Shown here: positions 19,664-30,249 of the stretch, in pieces
Numbering within the stretch: position 1 is the first letter of the stretch
Layout of the letters: each line of letters opens with the position of its first letter
From: Lathyrus oleraceus
Taxonomy: Eukaryota; Streptophyta; Magnoliopsida; Fabales; Fabaceae
Reading direction: 5' to 3'
Length of the DNA stretch: 64,000 nt
Assembly (NCBI RefSeq): GCF_024323335.1
Contig: NC_066580.1
Coordinates: 85,173,391-85,237,390 of the forward strand
Program-made: the position numbers and the translations under genes
The notes under the pieces: model-generated
Seen by the model: the letters and a program-made list of their open reading frames with translations, nothing else
Databases searched by the model: none
What the model was told of the DNA's origin: nothing

Positions 19664-20800
19664 CTCTGTTTATGGTTTGGTTAATGTTTGGTTAGTGAAT
19701 GGTAATCCAATTTGCTAATTTTGGGTGTTTTTTCTAATTGATGAATTTCACTTCAAGTTGCATGTGCATGAACTAACAGCTGCAAATTGGGCCTTATACC
19801 ACATTCCAAATGAGTTTTCTGAACTATTGCAAGTGGTAAAAATGGTTGGAATTGGTTATTTTGAAAACTCATTTTTCACCCCACTTAAATAAATTCAAGT
19901 CACTTCAAAAAGTGCCATTTTGATTGGTGAACTTTTGGTAAATTGTGATGACATATTTGGAAAGAGGGCATCAAATGTGACTTGTAGCTAAAAACCCCAC
20001 CCAATTTGGCCAAATGGTTTGGAAGATATGGCCTTTTGAAGTTCAAAATGTTTGAGAATGATTTGATCATAACTTGCCAACCATACATGGGAATTGAGTG
20101 TTCTTGGACTTTTTGGAAATGGGAGAACAAGATATTCAACTTTCATGTTGGGCAAATTGAAGCTTTTATCATGATGTAATTTTGAGGATCAAGACTTTCC
20201 ATTTTTGGCAAATTCCAATTACAGGTCAACTTTCTATTTTGGGAAATTTCTTGTTTGACTTCAAATTCTTCCATGATGATGTTTGACATGATAAATGAGG
20301 CTTATATGGACATGAATGAGACCTCCCAAACCAATTCCCACCATCAAATCACTGGTTAAATGCACAGTTGACCAACAATTGACTTTGCTAGGGTTTTGGT
20401 TTACTGAACCATGTTCTGATGAATTCCAAACCCTAATCACTTGAGATCTTGATTCCAAATGATGTCACAACTCATATGAACTCTTGATGATTGATCATGG
20501 TGCCCAAATTCTTCAAGAATGGCCACCATCCACTGTTTAATGACTGATTTGACTGTTTGACTGATGATTGCTTCAGCTGCAAGTAACATGGTTAGATGAC
20601 AATATTTTTTGTACTTTTGGTTAGTAAACATATGAAAAGCAATGATATACAAATGCAAGACATGCTTGGTGATCAAGAACCACACTCACAAGGTGACCCA
20701 ACCACTAGGAGGGAAGCTAGGGCATGCAATGATCCTTGAGGCCATGATATGATATGATATGGGCCATGAGGGATCTTAGGGCCAAAATTGGGGTCTTACA

Positions 20801-21420
20801 GATGCCCCTATTTAAGGTCATTCTAGCCGGAGAAGTGAAGTTTAGAAATCTTCATCTCGACGCGGTAGAATGGGCTTAAATAACAGTAATGAGACAAATT
20901 TTGGTCCCTAAGAGACCTCATGATGCAAATGTATGTATGCAAAAGACACAAATTCTGCGGGGAATATGATTCACACAGAAGAAAAGACGATCCATCGGAG
21001 TATACGCTCACCAGGAACAGAGACTCTAACAAGACTCTAGTTGGGGATAGTAAAATAAAAAGAAATGCGTGAACAAGACACGACTCTGATTAGGAGATAA
21101 CAGAAAACAGACTGGAGACCTCACTGGGGAGTGAAGGACTCACACTGGGGAAAAGAATTCCGAAGGAAGATAAATCCATTGGAGAGACACAAGCTGACTC
21201 CTGGGGAGAAGCAAAAGGAAATTTCACTGAGGAAGCACCAAAGAAATGAGATGTTACCGTTATAAGGGTAACAAACTCGGGAAGAATGAATATCTAAGAC
21301 CAGTATAAGGGTGAGAGATATCAATCAACCGAACATCTGAGAAAGACCTGAAAAAGGTACATAAACTCAGGAAAATCTGACTCCACAAGGGACCAAGGTC
21401 ATAATAGGGAGCAGAAAGGA
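20801..21420 (-). mobile_element. Truncated second unit of the A family (3' UTR stub)
   Basis: These 620 bp match 3987-4606 with about three differences seen by eye, including the polypurine region and the hairpin with GTTACC and GGTAAC arms. They place internal 3' UTR directly upstream of the LTR that serves as A's 5' LTR, giving internal-LTR-internal-LTR. The unit ends at a filler junction at 21420-21433. Confidence 0.88.
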
Positions 21421-21433
21421 AGGTACATAAACT
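21420..21433. other. Junction of A-type 3' UTR with element B, templated filler
   Basis: The 14-mer AAGGTACATAAACT at the breakpoint repeats the one at 21354-21367, 66 bp away. To its left is A-type 3' UTR, to its right RNase H coding sequence of B. A short copied patch at a breakpoint is typical of synthesis-dependent end joining. Confidence 0.55.
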
Positions 21434-21925
21434 TTATCGGTTGATAATCCTCAATGGGTTGCAGAGCAATGTAATCAGACAATACACCCCTTTATTGCTT
21501 TCTGAGAGTATCACAAATCAGTCAACATTCTTTTGCACTCTCACAACCCGTCCGGTCAATGCTAGATCCTCAAACCCATACTTGATCGGATCCATCTTGG
21601 AAATCCACAAAGTGGTATGGACCAGCATATACTGTCTCAGTCGGCGAGCAGCCTATGCCAAAGTACATCAAGTTTTCTCGAGCAGTGAATGTATTGTTTC
21701 ACAGTCGGTAAACTTTTTGCTTAGGTAAATTGCATGCTCTTTTCGACGAGACTCGTCATGCTGACCCAATACACCTCGTAGACCCCTCGAAGTCCGTCAA
21801 GTACCCGATTAATAATTGCTCCTTCCACAGGAGACATCGGAATCAGAGGTTCCTGCAACTTTTCTTTTATCTTTTCGATGCCCCTTGGCAATCATTATTT
21901 CGCCCGACCGTTTGATCTTTTCTTT
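21434..21925 (-). pseudogene. RNase H domain of element B, decayed
   Basis: In several frames the minus strand encodes Ogre RNase H pieces: the region equivalent to GCVLGQHDESGRKEHAIYYL and the QYML segment that F retains at 53428-53720. Stops and frameshifts break it throughout. RNase H would remove RNA from the RNA/DNA hybrid during reverse transcription; this copy cannot. Confidence 0.75.
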
Positions 21926-22720
21926 TCAACATCTTGAATGTGGGTTCACACGTAGCTGTTAGATGAGATGTGAACCATGACATGTAGTTCAATCTATCTA
22001 ATAGACCACGAACCTCTCTTTCTGTTCTCGGTTCAGGCATTTCTCATATTTTTCTCTCTTCTATTTTTCCCTTTTTTTTTTTTTTTTTTTTTTTTAGCAG
22101 GATCAACCTCGATTCCTCTTTTTCGCTCACAATAAACCCCAGCAACTAACCAGACCGCACTCTGATAGTGCACTTATTTGAATTCAACCTTAGTCTGAAT
22201 TATCTCAACCGGTCCAACAACTTGCCCCGGTCTGCCAGATGCCCCTCTTCTGGTTTGGGACTTTGCTATCATGTCATCAACATAGCATTCAATTTCATGA
22301 TGAATCATATCATGAAACAAAGTCACTATGGCTCTCTGATAAGTAGCATCGGCGTTCTGCTTCTCCAGAGGATAATCTTCTCTCCATGGTAGCCTGCGCA
22401 CAACGACACCGGTATCCGACCCTGGCATAACCTGACACGACCAGGCGAAAGTATCTGCACGCCCTTTCAACAAAGCTACCATTCTACTCTTGACTCGCCT
22501 CCGAAGCGACCTCAATTTTTGCTTCCTTTCTGACCTCGGCGGTGCTTGGATCCACAATCTCAATCCGCTCCTCATGCGGCTGAATTATCTTCTCCTCTCG
22601 TTTCAATAACCTGGCTAATTTCCAACAGATCGCCATCTTCTTCGTCTTCTTCTTCGGCATGGTAGATCGGATTGTCGAAGTCATACAGAGGTGTAACCCA
22701 ATTGTTATCAATGATATTCA
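21926..22720 (-). pseudogene. Reverse transcriptase fragments of element B
   Basis: Three pieces in order. The pre-RT linker with ARLLKREEKIIQPHEERIE (about 22711-22600) and the FAWSCQVMPGSDTG region (about 22460-22420) come first. Next is the catalytic palm piece with YVDDM (codons 22270-22284) after RAIVTLFHDMIHHEIE. Last is the connection region TEREVRGLL with CEP (about 22040-21930). The fingers and part of the palm between the first two pieces are deleted. A 24-base T run at 22072-22095 interrupts the coding order. Non-functional. Confidence 0.8.
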
Positions 22721-22980
22721 GAGAATTATTTTTTCGATGTCGGAACGAGACAAATCAAAAAGATGAAAAATGAAAATAAACATTGCCGTTTTTATTTTTT
22801 TTTAAAACTGCAAAAATAAATGAAAAACAGGGAACGCCGCTTTTAATTGAAACACATCCATTTATTTATGATGCAAAATATTGCAAAATGAAACATGAGG
22901 TGGCCCTTACAATGGACCATTACGTGTCGGGCAACACGCATGGCTTTCATGCAAATAAAACTGAAAACAAGAAACATTAC
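22721..22980 (-). other. Intron remnant of element B
   Basis: On the minus strand a donor GTAATG overlaps the protease stop (22977-22979), as in A and D. The downstream part is AT-rich and aligns in position with F's intron (53926-54198). I could not identify a clean acceptor, so splicing in this copy is doubtful. Confidence 0.5.
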
Positions 22981-23061
22981 TCCTCAAGCAGAGTGACCCG
23001 GATGATCTTTTTAGGCCTTCCAGTTTCCTGTTACGCACGCTTTTATCCACGATTCCAGCTC
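22981..23061 (-). pseudogene. C-terminal end of the protease ORF of element B (right part of the split)
   Basis: The frame from 28613-29821 resumes here with ELESWIKACVTG, homologous to DLDSWIRPCVPG in F. The frame is exact if solo LTR H and one 5-bp duplicate are discounted. A frameshift a few codons later precedes the conserved RVTLLEE end and stop. Confidence 0.75.
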
Positions 23062-23066
23062 GCGGT
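23062..23066. repeat. Target site duplication of solo LTR H, left copy
   Basis: GCGGT directly before the LTR start TGTAAG; identical to 28613-28617. Confidence 0.92.
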
Positions 23067-24224
23067 TGTAAGACCCCAATTTTGGGCCCTAAGATCCCTC
23101 ATGGCCCATATCATCTCATATCATGGCCTCAAGGATCATTGCATGCCTTAGCTTCCCTCCTAATGGGTAGGTTGCCTTGTGAGTGTGGTTCTTGATCACC
23201 AAGCATGTCTTGCCTTTGTATATCTTTGCTTTTCATATGTTTACTAACCAAAAAGTACAAAAATATTGTCAGTTTAACCTTGTTGCTTGCAGTTGAAGCA
23301 GTCATCAGCAATTAGGTCAAAGATAGTCAACAATCAGTCAAAGCAATGGATGGTGGCCATTCTTGTAGAATTTGGGCACCATGATCAATAATCAAGAGTT
23401 CATATGACTTGGGACATAATTTGGAATCAAGGTCTCAAAGATTTAGGGTTTGGAATTCATCAGAAGTGGTTCAATCAAGCAAAACCCTAGAAAAGTCAAC
23501 AGAAAGTCAAACTTGGTCAACTGTGGATTTAATCAGTGATTTGATGGATAAAATTGATTTGAAGGAGCTCATTCATGTCTATACAAGCCTCATATATCAT
23601 GCCAAACGTCATCATGGAAGAATTTGAAGTGAAACAGAAAATTTCCAGAAATAGAAAGTGGACCTGTAATTTTAACTGCCAAAAATGGAAACTTCTTGAT
23701 CTTAAACTTACATCATGATACAAGCTTCAAATGAATTTTTGCCCAACATGAAAGTTGAAGATCTTGTTCTCCCATTTTCAAAAAGTCCAAGAACTCTCAA
23801 ATCCCATGTATGGTTAGCAAGATATGATCAATTCAAGTTCAAAAATTTGTGAACTTCAAAGAGCCATATCTCATGAACCACAAGGCCAATTTTAGTGGGG
23901 TTTTTTCCTACAAGCTCCATTTGTTCCCCTCTTTCCAAAAATTCATTCATCATTTACCAAAACCTCACCATGCAAAATGCCATTTTTGGACTTGACTTCT
24001 TTAAATTCAAGTATGGTGCAAAAAGTGACTTTGTGTATTAAGTATTTTCAGTCAATTTGGCCAATTGGGATTTGTTTGGCATGATATTTGAAGCATGTTT
24101 GAGGCCCAAACTTGGCCAGAATCATACACCTCCATGTGCATATGTTGGAAATTAGCAAATTTGCAAATGGCTTCATTAAAGTAAAACAAGCTTAGCACTT
24201 CATTAGCAGACTTAAAACAGCAAA

Positions 24225-24230
24225 TATAAG
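24225..24230 (+). promoter_or_regulatory. Putative TATA box of solo LTR H
   Basis: AATATAAGGG lies 1.16 kb from the LTR start, matching the offset of the A and B candidates. A plus-strand promoter here would transcribe antisense to B. Confidence 0.3.
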
Positions 24231-25022
24231 GGTCATTTTCTGCCCATTCAACCCTAGCTGCAGCCTCTAACAGATCAAAAAACTCTCACTCTCTCATTTT
24301 TCCATTTTTACACCTTTGCATTTTCTGGCCAAAATCTCCAAAACCCTCGAGCAACCATTAGTATTTTCATCATCTGGCCAACATTGTAAGCTCATTTCAA
24401 GCATGAAATATCAACTGTAGCTGCAGCATCAAGTTCTGTTTCTTCAAGGCATTTCCATGGCAAGTGTAGATTCAAGGTGGAATTGAGTTGTTCGAGCTGA
24501 GTTTCTGCAAGCAGTCATCATTATCAACCATCAACTTCATCTGTTTCGAGCTACATCACCAAAATAACAACTGCTCCACACTTTTCTTCAAATCCAAGTA
24601 AAATTTCGACTCTCTTTTTTCTCCAATCCATGCTATGTTTATGGTAGAATATTCCTTGCTGAGTATTGTGAAACTTGTATCATGCGAATTGGTTAACTAT
24701 GCTGTGAGAAATCTGGACTTTCATTTTTGTGCTCAAACTTGTTTTTAGTCGATTTGCTCTAATGATGATTATTCACTGAAAACCATGCTTGGATTATGCT
24801 TGTACTTGCTCCACTTGTTCGAATGGTGTGCTTGATTTTTGTTTCTGGGCGTTTTGAAAATTTCGATTTGAATGGAGAAGATGAACTTACTGTTGCTATG
24901 TTGAAACCCTAATGCATTTTCCAGAAATCCCAGTTTCACGTGCTTGCATACTTGTTGGTACTGTTCCATTGGTATTAACCAATTAAAACATTTCATGGCC
25001 ATGGTCTGATGCGCACCGTTTC

Positions 25023-25081
25023 AATTAGTGAGGGTGGTATTTACCACCGTGCCACTGGTCAACTCGTTTGACTCACTAATT
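25023..25081 (+). other. Three-way-junction-like inverted repeat cluster in solo LTR H
   Basis: Outer arms AATTAGTGAG (25023-25032) and CTCACTAATT (25072-25081) enclose two smaller ones: GGTGGTA/TACCACC (25033-25039, 25042-25048) and GTCAA/TTGAC (25058-25062, 25068-25072). The last base overlaps the outer arm by one. Confidence 0.5.
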
Positions 25082-26502
25082 CATGTTCTTTGTTCATGTT
25101 TGTTCCAAATTGTTACTCAACTTCTAAAATTCCTAATTCACTCATTTCAACTCCAAAAATCGTGAAAATTTTTGCATCATGTTCATGAGAATGTCTAGTA
25201 TTTTATCATGATTTTTGCTGAATTTTTGGTTGGCTGGATTTTAAATGGCTTTAGGTTTCTTGTCATGTATGCTTATTTGATACCTTTTGCCATTCCTTTT
25301 GTGAAATGATGATGATGCATCCAATGCCCCTGAAATTTTTTGTGGTTATTCTACACTCATTCATGTTTGTTTTGATGTAGAGTTCTTGAATTTATCACAT
25401 GTGGTTTGTGAGATATGAATTTTGGAAGTAGGGTGTGACAATTTGTGTCACACCATTGATATGCTATTTCTTGATTTTTGTTGACATGCTTCCTGACCTC
25501 CAATTAATGTGAAATTTTGCATGAGCCATCTCTTATATGTCTAGTTGATGTGTGAATTTTCCTGGATTTAATTATGCCATTTCCTATTTGTTTGAGAATT
25601 TTCTTCCCTGCCTGGTCAAATGTTGACTTTGTGTGATACCTCTTGCCATTTCATTTCGGAAATTCTCATACCTTATTGGATGATCATGAAAATTTACATG
25701 TGCATACTAGACATCTTGAGCTTTGCATTGGTGTTGATCCCATCTATTTCTCATCTGTTTTCATTTAGTTATGATTTTTTGAAGATGACACATGTATGTT
25801 TGACTTTTTTGTGCATGCTTGAAACTTGTTTGACTTCCTGATTTTAATTGACCATCTTCCCATGATCCAATTGAGCTGAAATTTTATATGCATGTCATTA
25901 TGTGGATTGTGATTGAGCACGAATTATTTGATGATTTTTGGAATTGATTATGTCTGGGTTTGAGCCAAGTAATTCTGTTGACTTCTATGTGCTCTCTTTT
26001 GCCATGTTTTGCCTTCTTTTGTCTATGAAATGATGATAATGCATGATATGAGCTTGAAACCAATTGTGCTTGCTTCTCAAATGTTTGAACTTGACTTTGG
26101 TTGACTTTCATTTGCTGTCTTGGCTTTTATCATTTATTTTTGACCCTAGGCTTGTCCTAGAGGTCTCTTGGCTTATGTTTGAGTTCATTGTTTCAGGTTA
26201 AGCATCAATGCTTCAAAGAAACCATACAAATTTGATTGAGCTTGATTATATATCATGTGCTAACCTTTGTTTTGTAGGTGGTATGACTCATATAGTTTGA
26301 GTCTTGTGCTTTGCACATTGGTCCCTCTGTGTTGACTGTTGTTTCCCAATTCCTTTTGCTTTAAACTGTTGAACTGTGTACTGATTTGTTTGACTATTTC
26401 AGGTACCCTTAGTTGCTTAAGTTCTTTGAACTTGCTTTGCTTTGCTTTGCTATTTAGCAATTTGCTTTGAGGTAATCCCTCTTTCTTCATGTAGTCTGGA
26501 GA

Positions 26503-26524
26503 CCCGGCCTGTTATTTGGCCGGG
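26503..26524 (+). other. Conserved LTR hairpin with paired substitution
   Basis: Arms CCCGGCC (26503-26509) and GGCCGGG (26518-26524), loop TGTTATTT. The A and B LTRs read CCTGGCC and GGCCAGG on the same (sense) strand, so the one stem difference is compensated on the other arm. Confidence 0.6.
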
Positions 26525-27112
26525 CAAACTGTCTGAAGTCCTCCTTAAGAGGCAATGCTTGTGTGTGTTTAATTTTGTCCCAAGCAGGAAAAGTCCTTCA
26601 AGAAAGGCAATTGGTAGATCAAAGGGATAAGTAACCTATCCCCTACTATTCAGTGAGTCTTCTCCTTGCTCCCATTACATGGTTGAAGCATTGAGATCAA
26701 AACCCAAGATCTATAGAGTCTAATGTGGAAAGAGCTCCATCTTTCTGAGCTCCCACACTTTCTGAAATGCTCTCCCTGATTAGGGATAAGAGTAATGAGG
26801 CACACCCCTCATATCCTTTCATCTGCTTCACCTTAGCCTCTCAATGGCAAGGTTAAGAGCAACTTTTTACCCTATTCCAGTTGGCCTTAGTGCCTAACCT
26901 CTTGTGTGATCCTCCTTGTTTGGCTATAGAGTGTGCTGTTTGATATTGATTGATTGATTGATTACTTCATATGCACATGTTTGATTGTATGCTTCATGCA
27001 CTCATCATCATTAATTGCTCATCAATGCATAATCATCTCATTTGTCCTTGTGACTTATCATTGTTGTTTACCCATTGAGGACAATTGTAAGACCATTCAT
27101 TGGCCATTGCTC

Positions 27113-27600
27113 CTATGATATGGAAGTGAGTATAAGACCATCACCTTGGCCACTCATCTTATCTTTGCTTGATGCATTTGTTTGTATGTGAGGATACAAT
27201 TGTAAGTCCCTGCAAGTTGGCATTTGTATTCCTAGGACCATACTGTGGAGGTTAGAGTAAGCCCAGACAGATTGGCATCTGACATCCATGTTTTGTTTCT
27301 GTTTGTCTATGTGAGGTTGCAATTATAAGTCCCTGTAAGTTGGCATTTGCTTTCCTATGATCATGTGTTGTTTCTGTTCTTGTATGTGAGGATCCATTGT
27401 AAGTCCCTGTAATGTGGCATTGGTTTTCCTATGAGCATATGTGGAGTTAACCTAAGTCCAGATAGATTGGCAGTTGACTTCCATATTTCATCTTTGTTTT
27501 CTTTGTTTGAGGAGATTAGTGTAAGACCATTGAGTGGCATCTGACATCCCATTCTGTTTTAGGAGATTGGTATAAGCCCAGTGATTGGCATCCGATATCC
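27113..27600 (+). repeat. Degenerate tandem repeats in solo LTR H
   Basis: Repeated blocks like TAAGTCC(C/A)...TTGGCAT and GAGGTTAGAGTAAGCCCAGA at irregular spacing, the reverse-orientation counterpart of the array at 16362-16625. Confidence 0.5.
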
Positions 27601-28612
27601 GCTTTTGTTGACTTTCTTGTTTGTTTGTTATTATCCATTGCTTATTCCAAAGGACACACTTGAATCATCTTCTATATGATTTCAAGAAGTGAACCTTCTA
27701 AGAAGTTTTTACAATCCACCTTCATCCATTCATCATTCATTATGTCCTAAACCTTTTCACACATTACTTTCAAACTTGACATAGATATTGTGCAAACATC
27801 TTCATGTTTTTTCAAACTAAAAACCTGGACCCCAAGTCCTTGACCTTTTTCAAACTCCATTTCATAATACTTCTTTGAATTAATCTTAATCATACTTTGA
27901 CTCCATTTTCATAATCACAATCAATTAACTTCACTCATTCACTTGTTTTGGCTTTGTCCATTGTTAATCTTTTCATGCATTAGCCATAGGTTTCAATTAT
28001 CATTGTGGTTGATGTAAATCTTGCCTATCCTTAGTGAGTCGACAGTAAGACTTCCGTACTGAAAACAGGGTTAACCCCTCTAGTGCGTCGAAGCTACCCT
28101 CGCATGGTGGATGTTGGTTTTGGTCGAGTTTTCTCCCATTGATAATGAAAAGCCTCAGTGCTATTGTTTAAAATTGAATCCACCAACTTTTGGAAATCTT
28201 TTAGCCGAACTACGGCGTTTTGATCCTTACCTTTGATGGAAGGTACGTAGGCAGCGGGTTCATCCGTTCAAACCCAATAAAAATTGTATATTCTTTTCTC
28301 ATCATCCCAATCATGTTTGCACAATGTTTATGTCATAACAAATAACAATTTAATACAACAAGTGTGAAAAGGGCTCCCTAGGAGTACCTAGGACGTAGTG
28401 GGTGCCTAACACCTTCCCATTGCGTAATTTACCCCTTACCCAGACTCTCTGATCTTTTTATTAGTTTTCTACGTGTAAAACTTCTTAGGCTTTTGTTCGC
28501 TTTTTAGCCAGTCCTTTGGATAAATAAAAGTGCGGTGGCGACTCGAAATTTCATTGTATGCTTTGCTTATGATTTAATCGATAGATCATATAGCGACGAA
28601 TACACCGCTACA

Positions 28613-28617
28613 GCGGT
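28613..28617. repeat. Target site duplication of solo LTR H, right copy
   Basis: GCGGT directly after the LTR end CTACA; matches 23062-23066. Confidence 0.92.
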
Positions 28618-29821
28618 CACCATCAATCTCTTCACTCACTGCATAGGCGTAATCTGAATCTAGCATTCCGGCACTGACAAAGGTGAACGACGGACGACGT
28701 CCTCTATTCTGTCTAGACGACCTTTGATCTGGCTGATAGCCAATCCCAAACATGTCCGCCTTTACCACAATGCCTATGATTTTTCCCCAGCCTGGGATCC
28801 CTCCATTTCTCACCACCTCCAGGGCCTGTTTGTAAGAAGTAATGAACAGTTTTTTCTCTTTCTCAGCAATAATGGCCTTCTTTACCGTGACGGCTTCAAC
28901 TGCCTGATATGGTGTTTCAAATTTTTCACCATCCATTTCCACCTCCTTCATCTTCTGGGTCATATCCCCCCTCAGTACACACCCCTCTGTGGCAACGGCC
29001 GCACAACAAGTATCAACACTAGGGAAAGCTCTCTCCTTCATCAGAGGTTTTGAGACCACAGGCCCGGGAGCTTTTAACTGATCCCCATTCGTCAACCCAA
29101 TCGTCCCCCTATCCTCAGAAATTGCATTCATCCCCATCTGACCATACGCGGGCATGTGATTAGTATTAACATTTGGAAATTGTACAAAACTAATGGCCTT
29201 GGAATCCACCAAGTCCTGTACAGTATGCTTAAAAGCTCTACAACCCTCAATGTTATGCCCAGGCGCACCAGAATGGAATTCACACTTGGCATTCTCATCA
29301 TAATTAGGTGGCCTCTGATCAGGTTTCAATGGAGCTAATGTCCTCAATTGTACCATTCCGAGATCTTTCAACTTCTTCAACAGACGAGCATACGGCATAG
29401 GTGGCCTATCAAATTGACGCTCAACCCCCTTTCCTCTTACCTGGTTCCCAGCTCTCTGTGCTCCCTGTTGGTTTGACGGATGTCTCTGCGGTGCAGGTGA
29501 ACTACCAACAAGAATGGTTGCAGTGGCAGCATAAGGGTGATAGCGATCCTTACCATGTTCTTTCTTTGCTGGCACACCATTTGACTCAACCTCCTTCTTA
29601 AGCTGACCACTGCTAGGGGGTTTCTTTGTTATAGTGACAGAGGGATTTGTCACCTCGGGTGACGAAGCCTTTCCCAGAACTTTCTCCACCATTAGCCACT
29701 TCTCGATCTTTTCCAATCTCTCAGCCATGGCTTTCTGCCCCAAGGCAAGCCCTTGCACAACACTGAACAAGTCCCTCACCATCTCTTTCAGTTCGAGGAT
29801 GTCGGCGTTGGGCGGATTCAT
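28613..29821 (-). pseudogene. Gag/protease ORF of element B, internally deleted and interrupted by LTR H
   Basis: I chose the ATG at 29819-29821 (MNPPNADILELKEMVRDL), a heptad-type Gag start. The frame is open for about 400 codons but lacks the capsid core: there is no counterpart of FKVPDFEKYKGNTCPL or YAQRWRELAAQ. It does keep the knuckle-like CEFHSGAPGHNIEGC. The protease active site (DTGSSLN in A, D and F) and the LLGRPWIH segment are also missing, while the following SYKQALEVV...GWGKIIG and FGIGYQPD part is present. Both losses leave the frame open. The ORF then runs into solo LTR H, where it ends by chance about ten codons in. Confidence 0.82.
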
Positions 29822-30249
29822 TATTCCCGTGTCAATCAAACAGGTTAGAAACTGACACCTACAAAACAAGAAGACAAGTTATTATGATTATGCATGAATG
29901 CAATGTCCATCCACACGAGGGACACTTTGTCTCTTGATCCTGGCTTCATCGAGATAGATAATAACCCGGCAGTAATATTCTGATATTTAGCATTTGATTT
30001 CAACATACAGATCAGAGATATATGATTTAGCAAAAATACCCCCAACCATGTGTGCCTGTGTGAGTGCATATGGTAAAGCAAATAAAGCTTGAAGATCAAT
30101 CACTGAATGAAAAAAAAAACCATCACATAGCACAGTGCACAATAAGTGCCATAGTCATACATCAGAGACAATACAAATCAGATACCAAAGGAAATACAAG
30201 AAAATGAATTCCGTCAACAGGCCTGACGGTAATCAACAAATAAGAAAGG
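29822..30249 (-). other. Spacer between ORF1 and gag of element B
   Basis: 428 bp with no coding or repeat signal that I recognise. Confidence 0.5.

Larger units (their letters stand above)
1..20800 (-). mobile_element. Ogre-type Ty3/gypsy element A, internally deleted, left end outside the window
   Basis: Read on the minus strand the order is 5' LTR (15334-20800), PBS, leader, ORF1, gag, protease, intron, RT stub, integrase tail, 3' UTR, 3' LTR (3986 to beyond base 1). ORF1 upstream of gag, the ~5.5-kb LTR, the PBS and the intron between protease and RT are established marks of Ogre elements of Fabeae. Nearly all of RT, RNase H and integrase is missing, so the element is non-autonomous. The two LTR copies correspond at offsets of 16,814 to 16,824 and differ by about ten substitutions over the first kilobase compared by eye, which suggests a young insertion. 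No target duplication can be tested because the left end is outside the window. Confidence 0.9.
15334..20800 (-). repeat. 5' LTR of element A, shared with a second unit
   Basis: 5467 bp, starting TGTAAGACCCC at 20800 and ending ACCGCTACA at 15334. The outer side (20801 on) is not host DNA but the 3' UTR of the same family, so this LTR is also the 3' LTR of another, truncated unit. It contains degenerate tandem repeats, a conserved hairpin, a palindrome and a TATA-like box, listed separately. Confidence 0.92.
23067..28612 (+). mobile_element. Solo LTR H of the A-like Ogre family
   Basis: 5546 bp, starting TGTAAGACCCCAATTTTGGG and ending ACCGCTACA, flanked on both sides by GCGGT. There is no internal sequence, so it formed by recombination between the two LTRs of a full insertion. 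It lies on the plus strand inside the minus-strand protease ORF of B. It contains a conserved hairpin (26503-26524), a clustered inverted repeat (25023-25081), degenerate tandem repeats (about 27113-27600) and a weak TATA candidate (24225-24230). The short ORFs in it have no family match. Confidence 0.93.
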
